Numbered from the stretch's first letter, positions 1-8,727 are shown. The stretch is 30,674 bases of DNA from an uncultured Lachnospiraceae bacterium (GCA_900539175.1 UQAW01000044.1:1-30674); one strand, 5' to 3'. Made by a program: numbers and translations. Notes: generated from the letters alone by a model not told the origin.

Positions 1-55
1 TTCATGTGTTAAGTTTTCAAAGTGCTATTGGTTGTCCATTTGTCGGGCAACTCAT

Positions 56-117
56 ACAATGATGTTGGGGGCAAAAGGTATTTTGACCCCTATGATACAC
101 GGATTACTCATAAATCG
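56..117 (+). repeat. Dispersed palindromic repeat, copy A
   Basis: This intergenic element lies immediately after the stop codon of the GH2 gene. Its core at 67-90 is an inverted repeat, GGGGGCAAAA, then ggta, then TTTTGACCCC, with one mismatched pair. It is followed at 91-109 by TATGATACACGGATTACTC. The same two-part organisation recurs at 18806-18860 and 19004-19054. In the minus-strand transcript the core would fold as a hairpin in the 3' UTR of the GH2 mRNA. There is no downstream T-run, so a terminator role is possible but unproven. Confidence 0.7.
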
Positions 118-2418
118 TCAGATTATTTTACATGTAAGCACACCGCTTTGCATTCCGGACGCATACGCCGTCAACCGGAAAGTTTCTCCTGCCTTCCCAC
201 TCTTGATCAACACTGCCGCCTGTCCATGATACAGATGGATCCGTGTATCCTCATAAGACTCACTGCCCATAAGGTCTCCATTATCAACCGCCAGGATCCT
301 GCCTTCTCCTTCTATCTGAAAGGTCACCCGGGAACTTTCCCGAAAATAAGGATTTCCAGACCGGTCGCACGCTCTTACCCGGAACATATGCTGCTCCTTT
401 TCAGGTATCTCCAGATACTCTCCGTCTGAAAATATCAGCTGAACCGGCATTTCCGGAGTCACAACCTCTCTGCTGCAGACCTTATGTCCCTGATTATACC
501 CTTCCACCCTTACCTTTCCCGGTATGTAGGGAAGGTATCCCAGAATCATCCTGTTGGGACACTCTTGGGGTGATGGCAGATAAAATTGTTTTTCATTCAG
601 AAACAGCCGTACTTCTTCACAATTACTGGCAATCATATAAGGGATAACCGTTTTCTGAAACTGCGGAAAATGCCAATGCTCCGCAAAAGGCGGAATATCC
701 CAGTGCTCTTTTACCCCTTCATCCTCCAGACTGTAATCCAGCGCTGAAAAATATACCATTGGCTTTTTGCTCCAATAACTCTGTATGATATAGTAGGATG
801 CCCGTCGTTCCCCGTTCGTCCGTATGAGCGCACCTCCCCACCCCTTAGCCGGGTAGCCCATAGATTCTCCCAGATAATCAAATCCTGCCCAGATGATGCC
901 GCCGATCACATATTTTTTCTCAAAGGGAACAAGTGACGGATTCTCACAGGTAAAGTTCTGCATCTGATTCTCATTTCCCTTGAAAAACTGGTATATTTCC
1001 GTACCCAGAATCAATTTTTCCGGAAACTGTTTATGAATCCTCTCATACCACTGCTCCTGATAATTGCAGGCAATCACATCCACAATTTCCGCAATTTTGG
1101 ATATACGTTCCACACGTTCCTCCATGTCATAAATTTCCGTATCGTCCGCTTCATCCACAAACTTCTGGATATCCTCCACCCGGGAGGCATCCACATTACT
1201 TTCCCGCTTAAAATGAGGATTCATGGCACAGGTAACCGGACGGGTATCGTCCATGGACAATATACAATCCTTTAACATTTTCAGAATACGAATCATGGAA
1301 TCCTGCGCCTGATTTTCCACCTCGTTGCCTACGCCCCAGATAAAGATACAGGCTCTGTTACGGTCCCTTTTCACCATACATTCCAAATCTTTTTTCCACT
1401 CGGTCTCAAAATACCGTCCATAAAGTCCTCCGGTCCACTTATCAAAGCATTCTTCATAGACGTAGAAGCCCATCTCCTCGCATAAATCCAGGAATTCTTC
1501 CGCAAAGATGTGATGTGACGCCCTGATGCAGTTACACCCAAGCTCTTTTAGATCCTTAAGTCTTTCCCTCCAAAGTTCCTTTACGGCAGCAATTCCCCGG
1601 CATCCGACATCCTGATGAAGGCAGACTCCCTTTAAGAGCGTATGGATTCCATTTACGTACAGGCCTTCTCCGGGAACAAAGGAAAATTCCCGGATTCCTG
1701 TTTTCATTGTAATACAATCCACGCATCTTTCCTCATCCATAAGCTCGATCGTCAGATCATAGAGATTTGGCTCCTCGGCGGACCAGAAGCTGGCGTCAGA
1801 GACTCTTATATGAAATTCTCCTGTACTGCTCTGAACCTGACAGGAATAGCTCCCATTTTTAAGTGTCAGACGTATACAGCCTTCCGTTCCCACATATACG
1901 CTGAGTATTCCGTCTTTCCCTTCTATCTTTGACCGGATCACGATCTTTTGCTCATCCAGATGCCGTTTCCCAAGTTCCAGCCATTTTACGGTACGGTAAA
2001 TTCCAGCGCCGCTATACCAACGGTCTGCGGGCTTTTTTGTATTATCCACTTTGACCAGTATCTCATTCTCACCTGTATGTACAAAATCTGTAACCTCAAG
2101 CCTGAATGGACTGTATCCATACTTGCGTCCCCCCGCTCTATGCCCATTTATCCATACGGTACTGTCCTCATAAATTCCTCCGAACTCCAGATAATAGCAC
2201 GTATCGTCCTTTTTGGCATCCAGCATGATTTTTTTGCGGTACCAACCAATACCCCAACGGTCACGAAATCCCTGTGCCTCCCCCTGCTCCATATTTTTCC
2301 GAATCGGAGCAGTAATTGCCCAGTCATGGGGAAGGTCAACCGGTGCAAAACGTTTCTCTCCGTGAGTCTCCAGCGCAAATTCCCACCCCTCCATAAGCTC
2401 GATTTCTTTTCTCGTCAT
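118..2418 (-). CDS. Glycoside hydrolase family 2 enzyme (beta-galactosidase/beta-glucuronidase type), cytoplasmic
   Basis: This 766-residue protein has GH2 domain order: N-terminal sugar-binding jelly roll (about 1-145), immunoglobulin-like domain (about 150-245), TIM-barrel catalytic domain (about 246-560) and a C-terminal beta-rich region. The catalytic motifs are visible: the acid/base Glu366 in WGVGNE and a likely nucleophile Glu474 in LGTE. GH2 enzymes are retaining exo-glycosidases, removing terminal beta-galactose, beta-glucuronate, beta-mannose or related sugars; the sequence alone does not decide which. There is no signal peptide, so it should act in the cytoplasm on imported oligosaccharides. 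The start is set by GGAGGG 7 nt upstream of ATG. It is separated from the rest of the locus by the Abi cassette and probably has its own promoter, though I see no convincing -35/-10 pair. Confidence 0.9.
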   Translation of the reverse strand: MTRKEIELMEGWEFALETHGEKRFAPVDLPHDWAITAPIRKNMEQGEAQGFRDRWGIGWYRKKIMLDAKKDDTCYYLEFGGIYEDSTVWINGHRAGGRKYGYSPFRLEVTDFVHTGENEILVKVDNTKKPADRWYSGAGIYRTVKWLELGKRHLDEQKIVIRSKIEGKDGILSVYVGTEGCIRLTLKNGSYSCQVQSSTGEFHIRVSDASFWSAEEPNLYDLTIELMDEERCVDCITMKTGIREFSFVPGEGLYVNGIHTLLKGVCLHQDVGCRGIAAVKELWRERLKDLKELGCNCIRASHHIFAEEFLDLCEEMGFYVYEECFDKWTGGLYGRYFETEWKKDLECMVKRDRNRACIFIWGVGNEVENQAQDSMIRILKMLKDCILSMDDTRPVTCAMNPHFKRESNVDASRVEDIQKFVDEADDTEIYDMEERVERISKIAEIVDVIACNYQEQWYERIHKQFPEKLILGTEIYQFFKGNENQMQNFTCENPSLVPFEKKYVIGGIIWAGFDYLGESMGYPAKGWGGALIRTNGERRASYYIIQSYWSKKPMVYFSALDYSLEDEGVKEHWDIPPFAEHWHFPQFQKTVIPYMIASNCEEVRLFLNEKQFYLPSPQECPNRMILGYLPYIPGKVRVEGYNQGHKVCSREVVTPEMPVQLIFSDGEYLEIPEKEQHMFRVRACDRSGNPYFRESSRVTFQIEGEGRILAVDNGDLMGSESYEDTRIHLYHGQAAVLIKSGKAGETFRLTAYASGMQSGVLTCKII

Positions 2419-2599
2419 ATCTGATCCCTCCAGATTATTATTCCCCTCAATTTTAGTCCATTCAGTTTTATAAAAATAGCATTATTCTTGGATATGATGT
2501 GTAATATTTTTCATAATCTAATGCGAAATAACGCTGCTGCTCCGCTTATGTCATACTTCTATTTCATTTTTAAATAAGTGGTGTGCCGAATAATTGCTC

Positions 2600-2641
2600 T
2601 ATAAATAAAAAATGGCGAAGTGCTTATCGTAACACTCCGCC
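2600..2641 (-). terminator. Intrinsic terminator after the Abi gene
   Basis: Read on the minus strand, GGCGGAGTG (2641-2633) pairs with CACTTCGCC (2622-2614), nine pairs including one G-U. A run of ATTTTTTATTT follows. This is a standard Rho-independent terminator about 75 nt after the Abi stop codon. It should insulate the GH2 gene from Abi transcription. Confidence 0.8.
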
Positions 2642-2646
2642 GAAAG

Positions 2647-2680
2647 CCTAATCGGTTTGAGCACAATGTGCTTGATTAGG
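2647..2680. repeat. Two-tier inverted repeat downstream of the Abi gene
   Basis: The outer arms are CCTAATC (2647-2653) and GATTAGG (2674-2680). The inner arms are AGCACA (2660-2665) and TGTGCT (2667-2672). The element lies between the Abi stop codon and the T-tailed terminator, so it would form a second hairpin in the Abi 3' UTR. No T-run follows on either strand. It may protect the mRNA end or be part of the cassette boundary. Confidence 0.6.
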
Positions 2681-2713
2681 TCTGCTCATATATTTTATGC
2701 ATATCAACATATT

Positions 2714-3622
2714 TTAAACACTCAAATGTATTTTCCAATCACCAGGAAAATTCATCGCCGCAAGACTAATAACACTTCCATGATCCTTTAACAAATCATC
2801 AAATTCCTTGACAAAAACATTCCATAATTCATCAGATGGTCTCAAATATTTCATTGCCAGTAGTATTTGATACAGACCACTATGTGCAGGTAGCGGCGTA
2901 ATCTTATCAACATCAAGAATTTCTGGTGTTGTATGTATTGTTCTATTATATATTCTGGAATTATGTGCACACATGTTACGCAATACTGTAACACTCTGTA
3001 CCCATGATGTAAACATTTTTTGTGATGGATTTACAAGATTTCCCTTCTTCGTTGTATACTTATAGTTGCTTGCCAATGCTGCATACGCACTTCCTGTACC
3101 TGCTTTCAAATTTTTGATCATTTTTGACAAAGTTCCGAAAGAAATCACTTCTACCACTGCCCACACTGGCACTTCCCCTTCATGTTTATCGAAATTATGC
3201 TTTATAAACACATCATTTGAACGAGCAATTTCAGAAGCAATTATTGATGCATTTTGCCAATATATTTTTTTATCTTTAAAAATCGAAGAATCTTGTAAAA
3301 TTAATGCATCCTCGTGAATTAGTAGTGCATCAACCACTCGAGCTCTCAACGCCACCTCAATTTTCGAAAGCATCGAAAAAATTATATCCGAAAGTTTTTG
3401 ATCAAAATGGTATAATTTTAAAATGTCCTCAAATTTTGTCCCTGGAATATATTTTTTCGTAAAATTATCGTATCGTTGAAATGAATATCCTCTCAAGCGA
3501 TAATAACCAATCATCTTTAGTGCATTTTCCACCTCGTCACGAGAACCGATTTCCATCTCTGCATCAATATATGATTGAATTTGTTGTTGAATTTTCAATA
3601 TTTGTTTTGAATATTGGTACAT
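2714..3622 (-). CDS. Abi_2 (AbiD/AbiF-type) HEPN abortive-infection protein
   Basis: The predicted protein has 302 residues and matches the Abi_2 family by eye: an N-terminal YYRLRGYSFQRY block (about 41-52), a central helical region, and RNMCAHNSRIYNR. In the latter, Arg215 and His220 form the RxxxxH motif of HEPN ribonucleases. Family members act as phage-defence or toxin RNases in the cytoplasm. The reading frame stays open upstream to 3718, but the start at 3622 is preferred because GAGGTG sits 4 nt before that ATG and the upstream codons run through an RNA hairpin and promoter. The gene is markedly more AT-rich than the glycan genes on either side, which suggests horizontal acquisition. 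It has its own promoter and terminators, so it is an independent cassette inside the carbohydrate locus. The exact subfamily needs a profile search. Confidence 0.88.
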   Translation of the reverse strand: MYQYSKQILKIQQQIQSYIDAEMEIGSRDEVENALKMIGYYRLRGYSFQRYDNFTKKYIPGTKFEDILKLYHFDQKLSDIIFSMLSKIEVALRARVVDALLIHEDALILQDSSIFKDKKIYWQNASIIASEIARSNDVFIKHNFDKHEGEVPVWAVVEVISFGTLSKMIKNLKAGTGSAYAALASNYKYTTKKGNLVNPSQKMFTSWVQSVTVLRNMCAHNSRIYNRTIHTTPEILDVDKITPLPAHSGLYQILLAMKYLRPSDELWNVFVKEFDDLLKDHGSVISLAAMNFPGDWKIHLSV

Positions 3623-3638
3623 AAAACACCTCATAAAT

Positions 3639-3692
3639 AAAAAAATCCCACCGGGTTGCGCATGAAAATCAGAGGCGTGGTGGGTTCTGTTA
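3639..3692 (-). ncRNA. Short hairpin RNA upstream of the Abi gene (abiF RNA-like)
   Basis: A transcript from the consensus promoter at 3726-3699 would start near 3692. It contains CCCACC (3684-3679) pairing with GGTGGG (3652-3647), an inner CGC/GCG pair (3677-3675 with 3661-3659), and an unpaired middle. It ends in ATTTTTTTA (seven T at 3645-3639). The result is a roughly 54-nt RNA finishing in an intrinsic terminator, only about 17 nt before the Abi start codon. A conserved structured RNA called the abiF motif is known upstream of abiF-like genes and has been described as an RNA partner or antitoxin. Membership here is inferred from position and shape; I could not run a covariance model. Alternatively it is just an attenuator for the Abi gene. 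Confidence 0.68.
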
Positions 3693-3698
3693 CATATT

Positions 3699-3726
3699 AT
3701 TATACACGACTTAATCATTTTGTCAA
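3699..3726 (-). promoter_or_regulatory. Consensus sigma-A promoter for the Abi cassette
   Basis: The -35 box is TTGACA (3726-3721) and the -10 box is TATAAT (3704-3699), both perfect, with a 16-bp spacer. The start point would be near 3692, just before the hairpin RNA. It is the strongest promoter visible in the window. Strong constitutive transcription of a short terminated RNA, with read-through into the Abi gene, would keep the RNA in excess over the protein message. Confidence 0.85.
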
Positions 3727-3788
3727 GAATCGTTTTTTCAAAACCAACTCTAATGTAAGAATTGCAGCGACTGTCCTTGTAAATTAGT

Positions 3789-3827
3789 TACGCCCCTTTT
3801 CCTTTCTTTTGTAAGAAAAGAGGCGTA
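3789..3827 (-). terminator. Hairpin after the SLH-GH115 gene
   Basis: The arms are TACGCCCCTTTTC (3789-3801) and GAAAAGAGGCGTA (3815-3827). On the minus strand the single mismatch becomes a U-G pair, giving a 13-bp stem starting about 20 nt after the GH115 stop. There is no long T-tract after it, so it may be a weak terminator or an mRNA-stabilising 3' stem. It also marks the boundary with the Abi cassette. Confidence 0.6.
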
Positions 3828-3847
3828 TTCATTATTTGCTTATGCGA

Positions 3848-6800
3848 TTATCGGGACCTGGTCTCCCCAGCGGACATTACAAACCCGTCCAGAGTTTTCT
3901 TGTTTTTGGAGAAATACAGCTGATTGATGCAGACACCATCCTCACGGGCAAAAATCGTGATTGTGTGTTCTCCTGCCGTCAGATTTATCGTATTTTTTGA
4001 TTCAAACCAGCGAGTTCCCTTGTATTCACCATAAGCGGGTGTATAAAAGTGCTGATTATCCACAAAAATATGGAAGGAGTCGGCGCCCGTGTCCTTGCCG
4101 TATTGGTTGACGTAGATATAATACTGACCTTCTGCATCATCCGAAACATTCACAGTAAACGCCAGCCCCGGTGCTTTGCCTGGCACTTGATTTGTATCTG
4201 GCCACTGCCCCCCATTATCCGGTGTACACACCATACCGTTTTCTCCCAGTTCCCATGTATGGTTGTTTTCGCCAGTGATCATTTTTGCGTACTCGTCACT
4301 GCGCAGGACATCTGCCGTGTCAATCGCCAGCCCATCAACAAGCGTATACGGAGCAGCGGGATTCCATTCAGCAGGCAGGACTTTCACGCTGAGCGTCCCG
4401 GATGCCATGTTGCCTTCGGAGTCCTTACAGGTTACTTTCACCGTCGCGATACCCGCACGCTTCGCCGTAAGCATATTGTCATCATTGCCTTCAACGGCAG
4501 TTGTGTTGCGGCTCTCGCAGGACTGAATCGTATAGCCTTCAACCCCCTCGGCAAACTCAATCTGCCTGGTTTCCCCAACGCAAAGTTCCATCGGCTTGAA
4601 CGCTACGCTGCGGTTCGCCCATGTAATTTCCCTGGGCAGAACCCCGATTTCATTGAGCTGGAAGTCCCGGAGGGTGCTTGCGTCAGCAATATTGTTCGGG
4701 CTCATTGCCGGACCGATGCCAACGTCGCTTCTCTTTCCGGATGCTTTACCGGCATTCATTGCAGGAACAGTGCCCTGCGCAAGGAGAATGCGGTCAAACA
4801 TCTGATCCGGGCTGTAGCGGTACAGCTTCAGGGTGTGCCAGCCAGCTTGCTGCACATTGATTTCAAATGGCAGCATTTCCGCCTGATTCTTAATCACATT
4901 TGAGAATTCCCACTCAGGCGTTGGCCAGTCCCATCCGCCGCCTGACTTCACCGAAGCAAGTCCTCTCAGCAGCGTTACGTTACCATCATCCAGTGCTACT
5001 CCAGTACGGCAGGTGAGGGTTACCTCATCAAACGAAGGCATACGGAAAGCGTATCCTTTATAAGTGCCTGTTTTGCTGAAATAGATGTCGTATTCCACTG
5101 TCGCGGTGCTACTCTTTGCATTTGCATTCGTGTCCACCGCAACCTGCGCGTTTGTTCCGCCGACTACCCGCAGGGAATCACCGCGCTGACCCATGTGGTT
5201 GACAACGGTCCATTCTGCACCGTCGCTGCCAGCCGTTGTCCTGGAATAATGTTCTGCTTCCAGCATTACATAGCCGTTCGTTTCCTGATATCCACGTGAC
5301 TTTTCATTCAGGTGGCTTGCTTCTACTGTTGCTTCTACGGTGAACGTTGCGACCGTTTCATTGCCTGCGTTTTTAACCGTGATTGTACCGGTTTTTGATT
5401 CGGTCACTTGCTTCCAATCAATGCTGACCAGTACACGGGTTTCCGTGTACACGCTGCCGCCAGATACCAGAGTACCTTCTGCGTCTGTCAGCTTTACCCA
5501 CTCAGGTACTGCTTCCACGCTCCACTCTGATGCTTCTTCCCCTTTGCCAAACACATCAAAGTAATGCACATCCTGTGTAAGGTTATGGAATTTCAGCGTA
5601 GCATCGCCGGGTTTATCCGCATTGTCCGCTTGAGCGCCTATACCAGTGCCGGGATTTACAGACTTGAAATTGCTTTCGCCAATCATGGTCATGCCGGGGT
5701 TCCAGTTATACGACGTCCATGTCTCGCCGTTTTCGCCGGTGCGTCCTCTGCCAAACTGCTCGTAATCAATCGCATGATCCCATTTCCCACTATTCAGCGT
5801 CCAATATACATTCTGCGCAGCCTTGATATCCTGAACCGCTGCAAGGCTCAAGTCCTTATAAACCAATGAGCTTCCATAGCGTCCCTGCTCCACAGCCTGC
5901 AAATGTTTCCACCAATAGACGTTCATCCGGGCAACATCCCGCGCAGAACGTACCGCGTGAAGCATTTGCTCATAAAAGGCATCCTTTGCAGCCACGGGAA
6001 GATCGTTATAGATAGCTTCCATCTTATCATATAGTTCATCCCATTGATTCACCCAGCGGGCCGCTTCATCACCGTTGGCAAAGGGGCTGAACTTATAAAT
6101 GATGTCATTCGAGAATGTGCCCTGATACTGGCTGTAATTGTACTGCTCCGCACGCTTGGTTCCCTGATACTGATAGTAGGTGTTCCAACAGTCCGCAATT
6201 TCTTCCGCGACTGCGTCAGAGACAAGATAATCACGTTTTGCCTGCGCCTTCAGGTACTGCGGAATGGTGGAATCATTGTATTTTTCAATATCCCAGCTCA
6301 TTTTCCCGAAATACTCCATCAGGATATCACCAGGCTTGATATCGCCTACATTCAGAATCCAGTAATCACCCGCATTCCGGTTGTATGCCCTGCGAAGCTC
6401 GGTATCCATCAGCTGGATTTGCTGAGAATTCAGCCACAGATACGGTTTCGGCGGACCCCAATAGGAGATATGGTAATAGATACCATTCGAGCGGCCCTCA
6501 GCGCACTCACTTGCATCGGGGAGCTGGCGCAGATGCCCGTAGTTGTCATTGGACCACATCAGCATCACATCCGGAGCATTTTGCGCCATCCACTTCTTTA
6601 CATCCCCGTTGTTCTGGCCATAAATGATAGCCATCTCATTATAGGGAAGGAAGCATTGCGGCACCGCATCTTCGCTGCCAAAATGCTTTTTGATAAGCTG
6701 CCGCTGTTCATAGATGATATCCTTCATCATCGCACTAACTTTGGCTTCTTTCGAAGTCCCATCGACTTTAATTGCCGGATTTATGCAGTTGTCTCCGGTG

Positions 6801-8080
6801 CCGCTTACGAATCCATCCAGATTTTCCTTTACGGAACTGCTGTCATGAACCCCGCGAATCCCCAGCTCATAAATATTCTCATACTCGCCGTGGGTCTCCA
6901 AACGCTCGTCCCAGAAAGCAAGAAGCGCTTTTTTATTGCGGGTCCAATCCCAGGCATTCCGGTAGCCAGAGCCTTTGATATCATATTCGTCCTTATGCGC
7001 ATTGTACCATTCCTCCCACTCGCCCACAGGGTTCCGGAGCAGGATTTCGTTATGCGCAGAGCTCATAATAAGGCCATATGTATTCGCATTTTTCGCGTTG
7101 ATGAATTGCTCGCCGTCTTCGCCGACCACATTGTTAAATGCTTCGGTGTACTCGTGCATAGCCGGCCACAGGGTATTCATTTTCAGGCGGAGCATCAGCT
7201 CAAAGACACGGTTGTAAAAGCCCGGATCAGATATCTGGTTCGAATAACCGTATTTGTAATAAGCCCATTCACGCATCGGCTCCTCATCGTTAATGAAAAT
7301 GCCGCGATACTTGACCGAGGGCGTTCCTTCAACGTGTGCCGTGCTGTAATTTACCTGAATCTGATCCTTCACCGCAACAGGCGCGTCGCTCATCCAATAC
7401 CACGGGGAAACACCGATTTCTTCCGAAATCGTGTAGATGCCGTAGATCGTGCCGCGTGCATCCGCACCCGCGATTACAAGCGCCTTTTTAATATTTTCAG
7501 TCGGGTTTTCGACTTCTTTAATCACAAAGGCTTCCCGCTGCCCCTTGATTGCGTCTGCTTCGGACAGTTTGCCGTCAGCTGTCAGCTTCTGAATGATCGC
7601 ACTGTCGCTTACCGAACCGACAATGATTGCGTAATCAGATTTTACAACAGATGTATCCGTTAAAAGCTGCGGAACCTTGCTCTGTTCCGCTTTCGTGAGA
7701 CGGTCAGCCTGTTTCTCAGCACTATCCTTAAAAATCTGCTGAATTTCCTCAAAGTCAATCGCTCCGGTTACCATCGCAATATCCTGCCGCAAATCGCCAA
7801 CTGCGCGGACAATTTGATTATAAGTACGCCCCGCATGTGCATCAGCGGAATTGTTCGTATAAGCTGCATCTATTATGATGGGAGCTGCCTGCTTTCCGTC
7901 GTAAATTGCAGATGCACCTGTCACGACCGGCTGCTTTTCCGTAATGGTATATCTGTGAATGATTGCCGCACATTCTGCACGTTTTACTTTATCCTGTGGT
8001 TTCAAAAGCTGTCCCTCTGCTCCCCGGATGATTTGATTCGCAACTGCCCAGGACATTCCCTCTTCGGCAAATTCGCTGAC
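3848..8080 (-). CDS. GH115 alpha-glucuronidase, main part of frameshifted SLH-GH115 surface enzyme
   Basis: This segment encodes about 1410 residues, and its longest ATG-initiated open frame starts at 8056. It opens with the second half of an SLH repeat, continuous in sequence sense with the SLH gene upstream but in another frame. With one base restored the whole protein is 1626 residues. Domains in that numbering: GH115 catalytic region about 280-1030 (with YRGIFINDEEP, FLPYNEM and the conserved-looking WSNDNYG), a BACON-like beta domain about 1055-1140, a GH115 C-terminal domain about 1148-1350 (MLEAEHYSR), an Ig-like domain about 1370-1450 and a C-terminal carbohydrate-binding-like domain about 1456-1613. 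GH115 enzymes release alpha-1,2-linked (4-O-methyl)glucuronate from xylan side chains, including internal ones. The protein would act at the cell surface. A hairpin follows the stop codon. Confidence 0.88.
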   Translation of the reverse strand, partial: VSEFAEEGMSWAVANQIIRGAEGQLLKPQDKVKRAECAAIIHRYTITEKQPVVTGASAIYDGKQAAPIIIDAAYTNNSADAHAGRTYNQIVRAVGDLRQDIAMVTGAIDFEEIQQIFKDSAEKQADRLTKAEQSKVPQLLTDTSVVKSDYAIIVGSVSDSAIIQKLTADGKLSEADAIKGQREAFVIKEVENPTENIKKALVIAGADARGTIYGIYTISEEIGVSPWYWMSDAPVAVKDQIQVNYSTAHVEGTPSVKYRGIFINDEEPMREWAYYKYGYSNQISDPGFYNRVFELMLRLKMNTLWPAMHEYTEAFNNVVGEDGEQFINAKNANTYGLIMSSAHNEILLRNPVGEWEEWYNAHKDEYDIKGSGYRNAWDWTRNKKALLAFWDERLETHGEYENIYELGIRGVHDSSSVKENLDGFVSGTGDNCINPAIKVDGTSKEAKVSAMMKDIIYEQRQLIKKHFGSEDAVPQCFLPYNEMAIIYGQNNGDVKKWMAQNAPDVMLMWSNDNYGHLRQLPDASECAEGRSNGIYYHISYWGPPKPYLWLNSQQIQLMDTELRRAYNRNAGDYWILNVGDIKPGDILMEYFGKMSWDIEKYNDSTIPQYLKAQAKRDYLVSDAVAEEIADCWNTYYQYQGTKRAEQYNYSQYQGTFSNDIIYKFSPFANGDEAARWVNQWDELYDKMEAIYNDLPVAAKDAFYEQMLHAVRSARDVARMNVYWWKHLQAVEQGRYGSSLVYKDLSLAAVQDIKAAQNVYWTLNSGKWDHAIDYEQFGRGRTGENGETWTSYNWNPGMTMIGESNFKSVNPGTGIGAQADNADKPGDATLKFHNLTQDVHYFDVFGKGEEASEWSVEAVPEWVKLTDAEGTLVSGGSVYTETRVLVSIDWKQVTESKTGTITVKNAGNETVATFTVEATVEASHLNEKSRGYQETNGYVMLEAEHYSRTTAGSDGAEWTVVNHMGQRGDSLRVVGGTNAQVAVDTNANAKSSTATVEYDIYFSKTGTYKGYAFRMPSFDEVTLTCRTGVALDDGNVTLLRGLASVKSGGGWDWPTPEWEFSNVIKNQAEMLPFEINVQQAGWHTLKLYRYSPDQMFDRILLAQGTVPAMNAGKASGKRSDVGIGPAMSPNNIADASTLRDFQLNEIGVLPREITWANRSVAFKPMELCVGETRQIEFAEGVEGYTIQSCESRNTTAVEGNDDNMLTAKRAGIATVKVTCKDSEGNMASGTLSVKVLPAEWNPAAPYTLVDGLAIDTADVLRSDEYAKMITGENNHTWELGENGMVCTPDNGGQWPDTNQVPGKAPGLAFTVNVSDDAEGQYYIYVNQYGKDTGADSFHIFVDNQHFYTPAYGEYKGTRWFESKNTINLTAGEHTITIFAREDGVCINQLYFSKNKKTLDGFVMSAGETRSR

Positions 8081-8727
8081 CGATCACCGTCCGGATAGGA
8101 GGAAAGATCAACAGCGGCGGTAACCTCCTGATCGCTGTATGCAGCGTAACGGCACAGCATCACAGAAAGCTCCTCACGGCTTATGCTTCTGCCCGGCTCA
8201 TACAGCCCTGTATTCCCATATCCGTTAACAATCTTATGCTCGCTTGCCCACATTACTGCACTGGTATAGAATTCACCTTCTTTTACATCTGAGAACTTAT
8301 CTTCATAAGCTACTTCCGGACTTCCTGCCATTCGGTAAAGAATGGTGGCAAACTCTGCACGGGAAAGTTCTGCTCCCGGTCCAAAAACAGTTTCCTTTAA
8401 ACCGGTCATGATGCCTTTTTCACTTACGTAAGCCACATCCTTATAAAACCAGTCGTCTTCGTATACATCCTCAAATTCGTGTACGTCCCTGGCTCCTGCT
8501 GACTTCCTCAATGCTGCTACGGCAGGCACATAATCCTCCCTGCTACCGGTGAATTCCAGATCTCTTTCATATTCCTCTCCCGAATATACCATGCGGGGTC
8601 CCACTGGCTTTTCTGCCCCCAGGACCGGCACTGCCGGTACCACAGAAGAAGATAGAACAGCCATTAAAGACAGAACACAAAGTCCTCTGTAAAAGCCGTT
8701 ATGTGTACGCTTTCTTTTCTTTTGCAT
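8002..8727 (-). CDS. Signal peptide and SLH repeats, N-terminal part of frameshifted SLH-GH115 enzyme
   Basis: As it stands this encodes 241 residues: a basic signal peptide with cleavage likely after VLGA (about residue 38), SLH repeat 1 (84-137, LSRAEF), SLH repeat 2 (145-197, ISREEL) and the first part of SLH repeat 3. After Arg216 (codon 8080-8082) the frame runs into an unrelated tail and stops at 8002. In the next frame the SLH repeat continues as VSEFAEEGMSWAVAN into GH115. Restoring one G on the minus strand (CGGTCAGC to CGGGTCAGC) joins them exactly. SLH triplets bind pyruvylated secondary cell-wall polymer, so the intact protein would be wall-anchored through its N-terminus. AGGAGG lies 6 nt before ATG 8727. 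Either the strain carries a real lesion or the base was lost in sequencing. Confidence 0.85.
   Translation of the reverse strand: MQKKRKRTHNGFYRGLCVLSLMAVLSSSVVPAVPVLGAEKPVGPRMVYSGEEYERDLEFTGSREDYVPAVAALRKSAGARDVHEFEDVYEDDWFYKDVAYVSEKGIMTGLKETVFGPGAELSRAEFATILYRMAGSPEVAYEDKFSDVKEGEFYTSAVMWASEHKIVNGYGNTGLYEPGRSISREELSVMLCRYAAYSDQEVTAAVDLSSYPDGDRSANLPKRECPGQLRIKSSGEQRDSF

Noticed and set aside
1..27. Minus-strand AGCACTTTGAAAACTTAACAC, reminiscent of leader sequences near rRNA genes
   Set aside because: It is only about 20 bases at the window edge with no rRNA or tRNA in view, so no call can be supported.
3623..3718. Upstream extension of the Abi protein to 3718
   Set aside because: These codons overlap the promoter -10 side and the terminated hairpin RNA. 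A good ribosome binding site instead marks the ATG at 3622.
6044..7663. Long 539-codon plus-strand frame
   Set aside because: It lies wholly antisense to the GH115 catalytic region, whose motifs are clear, and its translation has no recognisable domain. It is a shadow of codon bias in the other strand.
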